Assembly: GCA_009885535.1 (NCBI GenBank)
Contig: VFKL01000078.1
Location: 1-45,141 of the forward strand
Length of the DNA stretch: 45,141 bases
Direction: 5' to 3'
From: Chitinophagaceae bacterium
Lineage (GTDB): Bacteria; Bacteroidota; Bacteroidia; Chitinophagales; Chitinophagaceae
Made by a program: the position numbers and the translations under genes. Position 1 is the stretch's first letter. The number at the start of each line of letters is the position of its first letter. Positions 19,609 through 29,855 of this stretch are shown piece by piece. Under the pieces are notes generated by a model, which did no database searches, had not been told where the DNA came from, and worked only from the letters and a program-made list of their open reading frames with translations.

Positions 19609-20757
19609 TTATTTTGATATAATCAAACGCTGACCGATTTTCAATTTCATAGAATTTAAATTATTCCATTCTTTTAAATCGTCAACATCAACATTGTACT
19701 TTTTTGATATCGCTTGTAAATTTTCATTGGGTTTTACTTCATGATATTTGATTGATGGTTTCGAATTGGCAATAGTTGTTTGTTTTTTTTCTTCATCATC
19801 AACTATAACTTCTGATTTAAGCGACAAAATTCTACCCAGTCTTAATTCATCCGCTTCATTTAATCCATTAAATGCCATTAAATAACTAATTTGAATTCCC
19901 ACATTTTGAGAAATATCGTAAACAGTTTCTCCTTTTTTTACTTTGTATGTTTTTGCAAGCGCTTCGATTCTTTTTCTTTGCAAATAAATCCATGATGATT
20001 TTTCAATGATGCCATCTTCATACAAATCATTATAATCAAGTAAATCTGCAAGGTCAATACCAAATTTTGTAGCGATTGCTAATAAAGAAATACCACTATC
20101 TACATAGATTGCATTCAACCCATTGTATGCTTTGGGTTTGATGTGCGAGGGAAAAATAAAATTTCCAATTTTTTCAACAGATTGATTTACAATTGATGAG
20201 TTATTCTTCTCCTTATTGATGGCATAAATGCTATAATCTGGAATTTCTTTTAATGTTTCTATTGTGAATTCATTGAGATTGTAAGCTTCAATTGTTTTTA
20301 TCAATATTTGAGGATATCTCGGATTTGTAGCGTATCCTGCTTTTTTTAATCCATGCGCCCAAGCGCTATAATCTGAAGGGTCTAAACTAAAAAGAAACGC
20401 ATAATGTGCTCGATTTCTTAAAAAATCGCTATGATCTATATAGCTTAAATATGCGCTATCATATTTTCTAAAACATTCGCCACTTTCATCATCATCGTGA
20501 TAAACTTTTTCCCCAATCCATTCAACTTTACATTTTATACCAAAATGATTATTTGATTTTTTTACAAGTACGCTATTGCCACTCTCTGTTTCTAAAACGC
20601 CTTGTGCTAAAGTTATAGCTGCTGGAACTCCGGAACGAATCATTTCTTTAATGGCGAAATCTTTATAGCGTTCAATATACTGAGTCGTAGTTATTTTTTG
20701 AGCAATAACCACATTCATCATTAAAAAACTTAGAAATATTAAAAAAATTTTTTGCAC
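19609..20757 (-). CDS. Glucosaminidase-domain peptidoglycan hydrolase with LysM repeats
   Basis: GVPAAITLAQGVLETESGNS...NNHFGIKC glucosaminidase core; LysM YKVKKGETVYDIS and HEVKPNENLQAISKKYNV. Confidence 0.92.
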   Translation of the reverse strand: MQKIFLIFLSFLMMNVVIAQKITTTQYIERYKDFAIKEMIRSGVPAAITLAQGVLETESGNSVLVKKSNNHFGIKCKVEWIGEKVYHDDDESGECFRKYDSAYLSYIDHSDFLRNRAHYAFLFSLDPSDYSAWAHGLKKAGYATNPRYPQILIKTIEAYNLNEFTIETLKEIPDYSIYAINKEKNNSSIVNQSVEKIGNFIFPSHIKPKAYNGLNAIYVDSGISLLAIATKFGIDLADLLDYNDLYEDGIIEKSSWIYLQRKRIEALAKTYKVKKGETVYDISQNVGIQISYLMAFNGLNEADELRLGRILSLKSEVIVDDEEKKQTTIANSKPSIKYHEVKPNENLQAISKKYNVDVDDLKEWNNLNSMKLKIGQRLIISK

Positions 20758-20760
20758 GAA

Positions 20761-21402
20761 TTATAATTTTCTAATTAACATTAATCCATCTCTAATGGGA
20801 ATCATTACTAGTTCAACACGTAAATCGTTTGCTACATATTTATTAAATGCGTCAATTGCTTTTGCATTTTTTCCAGTTATATCCTCCGAAAAAACCTGAC
20901 CATGAAAAAATACATTGTCTACTAAAATCCACCCACCCATTTTTAATCTGGGTAAAGTTAATTCGTAATAATCAATATAGCTTACTTTATCTGCATCAAT
21001 AAAAACCAAATCCCATTCCTCATTCAATTGCTGAATGATGTCTATGGCATTTCCAATATGAATTGTAATCTGATTATTAACGCTAGATTTTTCAAAAAAT
21101 TGCTTAGCTGTTTTTGCATCCTCTTCTCTAATTTCAATGGTATGCAGGTGACCGTCATTTGTTAACCCTTTACTTAAGCACAGTGCACTAAATCCTGTAA
21201 AACTCCCTATTTCCAATACTTTCGTGGGCTTGATCATTATACTAATCATTTCCAGAAATTTACCTTGCCATTTTCCACTAAGCATGTGCGCATGACCGTG
21301 ATGTTGATTGGTATATGCTTCAATTTCTTGCAAAATAGAATCCTGACTACTGGTAAAATCAGTGCAATATTTTTCAGCCAAAGGATTCAGAATATCTATC
21401 AA
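20761..21402 (-). CDS. SAM-dependent O-methyltransferase (class I, CCoAMT-like); TTG start overlapping upstream stop
   Basis: VLEIGSFTGFSALCLSKGL, DLVFIDADKVSYIDYYE, GGWILVDNV. Confidence 0.92.
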   Translation of the reverse strand: MIDILNPLAEKYCTDFTSSQDSILQEIEAYTNQHHGHAHMLSGKWQGKFLEMISIMIKPTKVLEIGSFTGFSALCLSKGLTNDGHLHTIEIREEDAKTAKQFFEKSSVNNQITIHIGNAIDIIQQLNEEWDLVFIDADKVSYIDYYELTLPRLKMGGWILVDNVFFHGQVFSEDITGKNAKAIDAFNKYVANDLRVELVMIPIRDGLMLIRKL

Positions 21403-22919
21403 ATTAATTTATTTATACTTTTTTTTGAAATCATTAACAAACCTATAAAAGTTAAAACCCCGTTTATTAAAATTAATTCGTTTCCGATTTTATATCCATG
21501 AAAAATTTGCTCAGAAAATTTGGTTAATCCCAATTCGATATGCAATTTCTTTTCATACCATTCCGGGCTGCTCAACATATCAATAAACAAAGCAGATAAG
21601 GGAGCAGATAAACAAACAGGCCATATTTTTTTCCCATTTAGTGTTTTATTGGTTAGAATCCCAAATGCAAATAACCCGAGTAATGGGCCGTATGTTATCC
21701 CTGCAAATTTTAAAATAAAATCAATTATTAGTTTGTCATTTATTGCTTTAAAAATAAGTACCAAAATAAAAAATAAAATTGCAAAAGAAACATGCACTTT
21801 TAATCTTTTTGATTTTTTAACTTTTTCAGAGACATCACTTTGATTCATATTGAGGATATCTATACAAAAACAAGAGGTGAGTGAAGTAATGGCACCGTCT
21901 ACACTTGGGAAGAGTGCAGAAATTAATGCAATGATAAAAAGAATTCCAATTGATCCACTAAAGGCATCACTCAATGCAATAGTTGGAAACAAATCATCTG
22001 GTTTATCGGTTGGCAAATTGGCTTGAGCTGCATATAAATAAAGTATTCCGCCTAAAAAAAGAAATAGAAAATTAACCAGCATTAAAACCGCGGTAAAACT
22101 CATCATATTTTTTTGAGCATCTTTTAAATTTTTTACACTGATGTTTTTCTGCATCATTTCTTGATCAAGTCCAGTCATTGCAATGGCAATAAACATTCCA
22201 CCAATGATATGCTTTAAAAAATACGATCCGGATTTTATATCTGTATTAAAAATTCGGGAATAACCTTTTTGTTGCAAAGCGTTAAATGCACCAAAAACAT
22301 CCAGATTTATCGCTTTTAAAATTACAATGGTACAAACTACCAACCCAAGTAACATGCCTGTAGTTTGAAGGGTATCCGTGTAAATAATAGTTTTTACGCC
22401 GCCTTCAAAAGTGTATAGCAAAATCAAAACAAGGATAACAAGCGCCGTTGCAATAAATGGGATGCCCATTTTATCCAAAATGAAAAGCTGTAAAATATTG
22501 ATGACTAAATAAAGACGAGCAGTAGCGCCAACGGCACGAGAAACGATAAAAAATGTAGCGCCGACTTTATGTGCTTCTACACCAAATCGATTTTCGAGAT
22601 AGGTGTAAATGCTGGTGAGGTTCATTTTGTAATATAAAGGCATCAATACAAAAGCAATAACCAAATAGCCCAACAAATAACCCAGCACAATTTGAAAATA
22701 GAAAAAATTTCCGCTGCCCACGCCACCGGGTACACTTACGAAAGTTACGCCACTTAATGAAGTGCCAATCATACCGAATGCCACCAACATCCAATTGCTG
22801 TTTTTATTGCCAATAAAAAAAGACTCGTTATTTGAACCACGTGACGTATACCAAGCAACAGTCAACAGCAAAACAAAATAACCAACAACAAAAGAAAACA
22901 AAACAATGGGTGACATCAA
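21399..22919 (-). CDS. Sodium:solute symporter family protein
   Basis: Many TM helices; GMIGTSLSGVTFVSVPG, SRAVGATARLYLV, SALFPSVDGAITSLTSCF. Confidence 0.9.
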   Translation of the reverse strand: MMSPIVLFSFVVGYFVLLLTVAWYTSRGSNNESFFIGNKNSNWMLVAFGMIGTSLSGVTFVSVPGGVGSGNFFYFQIVLGYLLGYLVIAFVLMPLYYKMNLTSIYTYLENRFGVEAHKVGATFFIVSRAVGATARLYLVINILQLFILDKMGIPFIATALVILVLILLYTFEGGVKTIIYTDTLQTTGMLLGLVVCTIVILKAINLDVFGAFNALQQKGYSRIFNTDIKSGSYFLKHIIGGMFIAIAMTGLDQEMMQKNISVKNLKDAQKNMMSFTAVLMLVNFLFLFLGGILYLYAAQANLPTDKPDDLFPTIALSDAFSGSIGILFIIALISALFPSVDGAITSLTSCFCIDILNMNQSDVSEKVKKSKRLKVHVSFAILFFILVLIFKAINDKLIIDFILKFAGITYGPLLGLFAFGILTNKTLNGKKIWPVCLSAPLSALFIDMLSSPEWYEKKLHIELGLTKFSEQIFHGYKIGNELILINGVLTFIGLLMISKKSINKLI

Positions 22920-23000
22920 ATAGGAGTTTAAATCAGAAAATAATATCGATGAAGTTAATCAAATTAGCTTTGAAAATGTCAACATTGAAATGTAATACGG

Positions 23001-23609
23001 TTATTTTCTGCCTTGAAAAAGCGCAATATTATATCCGGCTCTGATTATAGGGACAGACCTACCTAGATTATTTTTATATGGTGAATATGGCGAATTTGCT
23101 ACATCCCATAAAATCGAAAAATAGTAGTACGATTTTTGTTCGGGGAAATCTTTTCCATTTGACATACCTCCACCTACTAAAAAACTATGGGCATCATATT
23201 TATATTTTTCAACCCCTACATCGCTTGATGTACCAAAAGGCATATACTTGGTTCTTAAAAAATTGAACTCATACTGAGCATGTGCAAATAAAAATTTTGC
23301 AGGAAACAACCTCACAAATGCGCCAGGACCGTATAGAGTTTGACGTAATCGATTCCCCTGCACACCTCCAAAATCTCTTTCCGTGATATAATTTATACTT
23401 GGGTTTATCGCAAAATCTACATATTTATTAAAGCTATAACCAATGTAAGGACCAATCCCCAGGTTAGTGAACGTGTTGCCAAATCCAGCATTCACCGTTC
23501 CACCAGTAAATACATTCTCCTTTTTAAAAAAACCAACCGACTCGTCATCTTGTGCAAAAAGATTTAAAGAACATAATAATAAAACAAAGAGAAAATATTT
23601 TTTATGCAT
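23001..23609 (-). CDS. Outer-membrane beta-barrel protein of unknown function
   Basis: Signal peptide MHKKYFLFVLLLCSLNLFAQ; GPYIGYSFNKYVDFAINPSINY. Confidence 0.7.
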   Translation of the reverse strand: MHKKYFLFVLLLCSLNLFAQDDESVGFFKKENVFTGGTVNAGFGNTFTNLGIGPYIGYSFNKYVDFAINPSINYITERDFGGVQGNRLRQTLYGPGAFVRLFPAKFLFAHAQYEFNFLRTKYMPFGTSSDVGVEKYKYDAHSFLVGGGMSNGKDFPEQKSYYYFSILWDVANSPYSPYKNNLGRSVPIIRAGYNIALFQGRK

Positions 23610-23647
23610 GGTTTTTATTTTAGTAATACTATTTAAATTTAAGATTT

Positions 23648-25042
23648 CTATTTGAATATCTTACCGGCATTTAAAATGTTATTTGGATCAAATGCTTTTT
23701 TAATATTTTTCATAAGTGCCAATGTAACTTCAGGAAAAACAATATCCATGTACTCTTTTTGAATTAGCCCAATGCCATGTTCGCCACTTATAGTACCGCC
23801 TAGTGATTTCACCAAGGAAAATAAATCCCTCAAAATGGGAATAACCTCAGGGTTATTTAAACTGTAAATGCTGCCTGGTTTTTTTATGCGTACATGTAAG
23901 TTTCCGTCTCCGGCATGACCATAACAAACCACATTAAAATCATGTTTTTGTCCGAGCGCTTTCACCCCTCTAATAAGTGCCGGCAGTTCTGCTCTCGGAA
24001 CAACGGTATCTTCTTCAATCGTATAACCATCAATCTTTACCGCTTCGGATACCCTTCTCCGTAACTTCCATAGTTCTGCTTTTTGTTGTGCATCATCGGC
24101 AAAGAAAACATCTCCACAATCAAAATCTGTGAGCAAGTTTGCAATCGCTTCCATTTCATTCATAAGTGTTTCCAAATGATTGCCGTCTAATTCAATAATT
24201 AAATGTGCTGCCATTTCATCTGTAACTGGCACTACCGAACTGTCTACAAACTTGCTTACAATTTTCAACGCATCTATCTCCACCAATTCTAATGCGCTTG
24301 GCGTAAAACCACCTCTGAATATGGCGCTTACCGCTTCTCCAGCTTTTTCAAGATTATTGAAAGGCACCAACATCAACAAATCATATTTTGGAAAAGGCAA
24401 TAATTTCAAAACAATTTTTGTAACCAAGCCTAATGTGCCTTCGCTGCCCACAATCAATTGTGTAAGGTTGTAACCCGTTGAATTTTTAAGTACGTTTGCA
24501 CCTGTCCAAATGATTTCTCCCGTTGGTAAAACCATCTCTAGATTTAAAACATAATCTTTAACTACACCATATTTAACGGCTTTAGGACCGCCACTGTTTT
24601 CGGCTATATTTCCACCAATAAAACAGCTGCCTTTACTACTAGGATCTGGCGGATAAAACAAACCTTTTTCTTTAACTGCATTTTGTAAAACTTCCGTAAT
24701 TACACCAGGTTCTGTGGTTACTTGTAAATTTCTTTCATCGATTTCTAAAATAGCATTCATTCTTTCAAAAGAAATAACTACTCCTCCAAATTGAGGAAGC
24801 GCACCACCACTCAATCCTGTGCCTGCTCCTCTTGGCGTAACAGGAATTTTATTGAGGTTACAGATTTTCATCACCTTGCTGATTTCTTCAGCCGTTCTTG
24901 GTTTTATAATGATATCTGGAATAAAATGAAGGTTTTCGGTTTCATCATGGGCGTATTTATCCTTGCTTTCTGCATCAAAAAATACATTTTCCTTACCTAA
25001 TATTTCTTCAAATTGAATGATTAAATCTGAATAATCTTGCAT
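23648..25042 (-). CDS. FAD-binding oxidase, GlcD/D-lactate dehydrogenase family
   Basis: PVTPRGAGTGLSGGALP, PDPSSKGSCFIGGNIAENSGGPKAVKYG, CYGHAGDGNLHVR, GEHGIGL. Confidence 0.94.
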   Translation of the reverse strand: MQDYSDLIIQFEEILGKENVFFDAESKDKYAHDETENLHFIPDIIIKPRTAEEISKVMKICNLNKIPVTPRGAGTGLSGGALPQFGGVVISFERMNAILEIDERNLQVTTEPGVITEVLQNAVKEKGLFYPPDPSSKGSCFIGGNIAENSGGPKAVKYGVVKDYVLNLEMVLPTGEIIWTGANVLKNSTGYNLTQLIVGSEGTLGLVTKIVLKLLPFPKYDLLMLVPFNNLEKAGEAVSAIFRGGFTPSALELVEIDALKIVSKFVDSSVVPVTDEMAAHLIIELDGNHLETLMNEMEAIANLLTDFDCGDVFFADDAQQKAELWKLRRRVSEAVKIDGYTIEEDTVVPRAELPALIRGVKALGQKHDFNVVCYGHAGDGNLHVRIKKPGSIYSLNNPEVIPILRDLFSLVKSLGGTISGEHGIGLIQKEYMDIVFPEVTLALMKNIKKAFDPNNILNAGKIFK

Positions 25043-25116
25043 GGCTAATTTCTGTTTTCTAAAAAAAACAAATTTCGTATTTTTTAAGGAGTATCATTTG
25101 TTTGTTTTAAAAAATA

Positions 25117-26181
25117 TTAAAAACTTGGGCAAAGTGCTTGACGATATGGCGTTTTGGGGTAAAAACCTTTCTTGATGAGGGAAATTTCGGCTGCGCCCAT
25201 GGATTGATTATATGATTTTAAAGTAGAAATAGTTGCATCATAACTGAAATTGAATTGCATTGATTTGATTTGAAACCCCAATAAAGGAATAATCGCATCT
25301 TTATTTCTAAAATATACCCCTGAAATAAATTGGGTTTCGCCTCCCGAAATTAAATTGATTCGTGTAGATAAACCAAGTATAACTTGTGAAGCAGCAGCTT
25401 GATTGGTATAATAAATACTTGATTGTAATATGAGACTTTTGTTTATTTTAAGCATCGCGTTTGCAAATCCGATATGACGAATTGGAATGGTATTGCCACT
25501 TGTTGGATTTGAAAAAAAACTTTCTTTAGGTTTATTTACATGATGAATTGAATACCCTGCATTTAAATAAATATCTTCTTTGGGAAAATAGGCGTAATTG
25601 ATACCCGCTTGCAAATCAAAATAATTTACTTGTGTGTTGGCAAACGTGACACTAGTTGGCAATGTAATGTCGAAAAAATGACCATTAAATTGATCTGGGA
25701 ATTTCAAATTATTGGTTTTGATACTTTTGTTTGCCCATCCCAAATTAAATCCAGCACTTAACAAACTGCTATTTCCAAGCATTTGATGATACGCTAAAGA
25801 TCCATATAACTTTGTTGATTTTAAATTGCCTTCTCCTGCTTCATCCGATAACAATAAAAAACCAACACCCATCCAGCCGTTTTCAAATTTATCTCTAAAC
25901 AATTGCGCATCGCCAAAAACACTAATCGTTTTATAAGGCAACACCATTATATTACTAAATTGATTTCGTACATGCGCACCTATTCTATAATCTGCATCAG
26001 GAATAAAGCCAGTATTTGCAGGATTTGTGCTTAATGGAGAATTATAAAATTGTGAAAAATGAAGGTCTTGGGCGAAAGTAATATTAGTCATTGACAACCC
26101 AACAACAAACAACAATTGCATAAAAAAAATCGAACATTTTTTATGAACTTGATTACGATATGTGAATGTAGTTTTTTTCAT
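25117..26181 (-). CDS. PorP/SprF family type IX secretion system membrane protein
   Basis: QDLHFSQFYNSPLSTNPANTGF; C-terminus LCPSF; 2 nt after upstream PKD gene. Confidence 0.93.
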   Translation of the reverse strand: MKKTTFTYRNQVHKKCSIFFMQLLFVVGLSMTNITFAQDLHFSQFYNSPLSTNPANTGFIPDADYRIGAHVRNQFSNIMVLPYKTISVFGDAQLFRDKFENGWMGVGFLLLSDEAGEGNLKSTKLYGSLAYHQMLGNSSLLSAGFNLGWANKSIKTNNLKFPDQFNGHFFDITLPTSVTFANTQVNYFDLQAGINYAYFPKEDIYLNAGYSIHHVNKPKESFFSNPTSGNTIPIRHIGFANAMLKINKSLILQSSIYYTNQAAASQVILGLSTRINLISGGETQFISGVYFRNKDAIIPLLGFQIKSMQFNFSYDATISTLKSYNQSMGAAEISLIKKGFYPKTPYRQALCPSF

Positions 26182-26183
26182 TT

Positions 26184-29100
26184 TTATCTAATCAATGTAA
26201 TATCTCCAGTTTTTCTAATTTTATTTCCATTGGTGAGTATGGCATCTATCGTGTATGCATAAACGTCCATTGGTTGTAATTTTCCTTTGAAATATCCATC
26301 CCATCCTTTATAAATATCATTAGATTGAAAAACCAATTGTCCCCATCTGTTATAAATTCTCCAATCTAATTTCCCAATACCAAATCCTTTGATTTTTATA
26401 ATGGCATTTTGTCCAAATTTATCTGGTGTAAATGCATTGGGCACATCCAGAAGTGGATCAATTAATGCCGATGTTGTAAGCGAAAAAGTATCGGTACATC
26501 CATATTGATTTGTAGCAATTAATGAAGTATTAAAATTTCCAGTTGAAATATATTGATGTGCCGGATTGGGGGAAATCGCCGTAATATCATCACCAAAATT
26601 CCATAAGTAAGAAACAGCGCCAGAAGATTGATTGATGAAAATAGTTGGCGTATTGGTTAGTGGTGGATTAGGCTGCCAAGTAAAACTTGCATTTGGAATA
26701 TCACGAACGATTATGGTGAAATAATCTGAAGTATCAATACGATTGCAAGTATTTGGATTTCTAGCAATGATTCTAACGGTGTATGTTCCTGGTGTTAAAA
26801 ATAATTTTGTTGGATTTTCTACATTGGTTGTGGTACCATCGCTAAACTCCCATGTCACATCATTTGAAGTAGATTGATTTTGGAATAATGCAAGATATGG
26901 CGCACATCCTTCTGGAGCTGTGCTGAGTTTGGCTTCTACCAATGGATTTACGGCAAGCGTAATGGATTTTTTATCCGGACTGTTGCAAAAATTATTATCA
27001 ATCAATGTGAGTGTAACGGTATAATTCCCAATGGCAGGATAAACATGATTCCCATTAAAAGATGTATCTGGAGCGGAACCATCACCATAATTCCATACAA
27101 AACTTTGCGCATTAAAATTTCCAAAAGTTGGGGAAGATAAATTATTAAAAGTGTAATTCAAACTCGAGCAAGGCAAAGATTTAATCGCAATGAAATCAAG
27201 TATAGCTTTATTGTTCCCAGCCTTTATTTTTAGATAGCTGGTATCTCGGATATTACATGTAGTTGAATCTTCTGCGATAATTCTAACTAAATAAGTACCA
27301 ACGGAATTATAGGTTGTAAACGTGCTGAAATTTGGGGCGTTGATGGTATCTTTTTGTCCATTCCCAAAATCCCAATAAATCCTTTTTGCTTTTATTAAAG
27401 TATCTCTAAAATCAACACGAAAAGGCACGCAACCTGCGGTGTCATTAATAACAGCATTAATTGAAGATTGAATTCCGGAAACTACACCAGCAAAATTCAT
27501 TTCAATTTTCACTGCGGCTTCGTTGCAATTTGAGCTGCCATTTATTCGTCTCCAAGCGCCTGATGTAGTAGGAAAAGTTGCACCACCATTGCAATTGGCA
27601 CACAACGCCTGATAAATAATTCCATTTTCATCAAACCTACTGGTACCGCCATCTACGTGATCCCCAGTATTTCCTTTGTATTGCCCAAAATTAGACCCAA
27701 ACAATAAAGCAGCTGCATTTTTCTTTAACACAAAAAAGTAGAAATCTTCGCCATCGGGAGCACCAACCGTGGTTAATGGATTTAATAATGGAAGTCCGAG
27801 TGTGGTTCCTGTAGTATAATTTTTGTACACGTTAATACCGCCACCCCAACCTGAAACGTATACATTTTCGCAGCGATCAACCAGAAATCCAATAGGTGAA
27901 ATGTTGGGTGCCAAAGTACCGTTTCCAAAAATGGTTGAATATACAAAATTGGACAAGTCGGGTTTTAATTTGCAAATAAATTGTGCGCTATTGGCAATGC
28001 TATAAGGCGCATTTATTACAGGCCAATTTCCTGTGGTAGTTCCCATTACATAAGGATAACCAAGCTTATCAAATTTTAGTCCGTAAATCAAATCCGTTCC
28101 AGATGTGCCTAAATAAGTTGTTTTTAAAATGCTTGAATAATTAGTTGCCAACTGCACCACAAACCCATCTGAAATACCGCCTTTAAAATTGGGATACAAA
28201 CTACCTGTTTTATTACCTGGAAGATTAGTGCTTGTTGTACCACCTGCAACACACAAATTATTTGTAATTGGATTAATGCTGGCAACAAAACAAGCATCAT
28301 CACCTGTACCTCCAAAAAAACTACCGAATAAATAACTTGATAAATCTGGATTAAATTTCAAAATCAAACCATCTTGTAACCCTCCTCCAAAAGCATTATT
28401 AGTATTTAATGACGCTCCAATTGTAGGAAAATTATTTGATTGAGTACAAGATGCCAAAACAATATTATTGTCTTTGTCAATGATTACTTCGCTCCTTGCA
28501 TCATCTCCATAATTTCTTCTTAAACGATCAGCGCCATCAGGGGATTCATACTTTGAGCGAATATTAACGCCATCATTATTTGAGCCACCTATTTTTATTG
28601 ATCCAATTAATGCGGTACCAGAAGCATTAAATTTTGTTAATACAATATCATTATTTCCACCTGGACCAATCAAAGGTTTTGTAGTTGGATAATTAGTTGA
28701 AAAAGATCTTCCAGCAACGATTAAATTTCCTTCAGCATCTACAATCATACTATGCGGTTGTTCATTACCGTTACCTCCAAGATAAGTGGCATAAACCCGA
28801 TTGGTACCATTTGAATTAAATTTAAAAATGGCAATATCATGTCCATCCAAAACACCTTCCATAACACCGCCTAAATACGTAGTTTGAAATGCACCAGTTG
28901 ACGTCAAATATCCATTTCCAAATGCAATTCCTCCCGCATAAAAACTACCATCTGGACCAGGCGTAGCCGTGTATCCCCAATTGTCTACAGCACTTCCGGT
29001 AAATGAAGAAAAAATGATTGCCGGATCTATGATTAATATTTTTGAAGGGTCGTAATCTTTTAATTTAAACCCAACTATATTGTTGTGAACTGAAAAATTA

Positions 29101-29756
29101 CAGGTTACTACATCACGAATTCCTGATAGATTTGTTTGATAGCTATACGGATACAATTCTTTCACAGAACCTGCTGCCGTTTGAATTATTAACGATTTTT
29201 GTTGCACGTACACTTTTTCTGTACCATCATATTGCATCAATATTTTTGAAGGATCACCACCAGGATAAACAATGAAATCGTATTTCAAATTTTCACCTTC
29301 ATTATAATAACGTACATCAATATTGGGGTATATATTTTTATAAGTAACGGATTGATATATTTTGCAAGCAGAAGCCCATTTTGAACGGTCATTTCCTAAA
29401 AAATAATTGTTGTACGTGTTTGTTGATTTCTCCGGTTTTATTTGTGCATTTTCAGATGCGCCTAAAAGCGAAACCCGGTAAACAGCAGAATGTAAAGTAA
29501 GTTTATCATTCAGATCCACAACGCTGTCTTTGTGGCCATGAACATAATAGGAAAGTTTTTGCCAGTCATCCTGATTGTGAAGCAATACTGAAAAACCATT
29601 TTTTTCGAGGAAAAAAGCGCCATTTTTAAAATCGCCTTTGTATTTCACCGCGTCATTCCATTGACCTTTATTTTCAACAAATTCGATTTGAGCTTGACTG
29701 TTTAGCCAAATAAAAAAAGCAAACAGAAAAGTTGATATTTTAGGCAAATTAGACAA
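26184..29756 (-). CDS. PKD-domain gliding motility-associated protein with N-terminal DUF7948-like/SBBP-like region
   Basis: FVENKGQWNDAVKYKGDFKNGAFFLEKNGF, repeated YLGGNGN/FGGTGDD blades, several WDFGNG/WNYGDG PKD motifs, C-terminal DVPNAFTPDKFGQN...YKGWDGYFKGKLQPMDVYAYTID. Confidence 0.92.
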   Translation of the reverse strand: MSNLPKISTFLFAFFIWLNSQAQIEFVENKGQWNDAVKYKGDFKNGAFFLEKNGFSVLLHNQDDWQKLSYYVHGHKDSVVDLNDKLTLHSAVYRVSLLGASENAQIKPEKSTNTYNNYFLGNDRSKWASACKIYQSVTYKNIYPNIDVRYYNEGENLKYDFIVYPGGDPSKILMQYDGTEKVYVQQKSLIIQTAAGSVKELYPYSYQTNLSGIRDVVTCNFSVHNNIVGFKLKDYDPSKILIIDPAIIFSSFTGSAVDNWGYTATPGPDGSFYAGGIAFGNGYLTSTGAFQTTYLGGVMEGVLDGHDIAIFKFNSNGTNRVYATYLGGNGNEQPHSMIVDAEGNLIVAGRSFSTNYPTTKPLIGPGGNNDIVLTKFNASGTALIGSIKIGGSNNDGVNIRSKYESPDGADRLRRNYGDDARSEVIIDKDNNIVLASCTQSNNFPTIGASLNTNNAFGGGLQDGLILKFNPDLSSYLFGSFFGGTGDDACFVASINPITNNLCVAGGTTSTNLPGNKTGSLYPNFKGGISDGFVVQLATNYSSILKTTYLGTSGTDLIYGLKFDKLGYPYVMGTTTGNWPVINAPYSIANSAQFICKLKPDLSNFVYSTIFGNGTLAPNISPIGFLVDRCENVYVSGWGGGINVYKNYTTGTTLGLPLLNPLTTVGAPDGEDFYFFVLKKNAAALLFGSNFGQYKGNTGDHVDGGTSRFDENGIIYQALCANCNGGATFPTTSGAWRRINGSSNCNEAAVKIEMNFAGVVSGIQSSINAVINDTAGCVPFRVDFRDTLIKAKRIYWDFGNGQKDTINAPNFSTFTTYNSVGTYLVRIIAEDSTTCNIRDTSYLKIKAGNNKAILDFIAIKSLPCSSLNYTFNNLSSPTFGNFNAQSFVWNYGDGSAPDTSFNGNHVYPAIGNYTVTLTLIDNNFCNSPDKKSITLAVNPLVEAKLSTAPEGCAPYLALFQNQSTSNDVTWEFSDGTTTNVENPTKLFLTPGTYTVRIIARNPNTCNRIDTSDYFTIIVRDIPNASFTWQPNPPLTNTPTIFINQSSGAVSYLWNFGDDITAISPNPAHQYISTGNFNTSLIATNQYGCTDTFSLTTSALIDPLLDVPNAFTPDKFGQNAIIKIKGFGIGKLDWRIYNRWGQLVFQSNDIYKGWDGYFKGKLQPMDVYAYTIDAILTNGNKIRKTGDITLIR

Positions 29757-29855
29757 GGCGAGTTATTTTATACAAAGTACAAATTAAGAATCAATAATAA
29801 AACAACTTTAATATTGAAAAGTTTAAATTCTTCAATTTTAACGAAATGAAAAATT

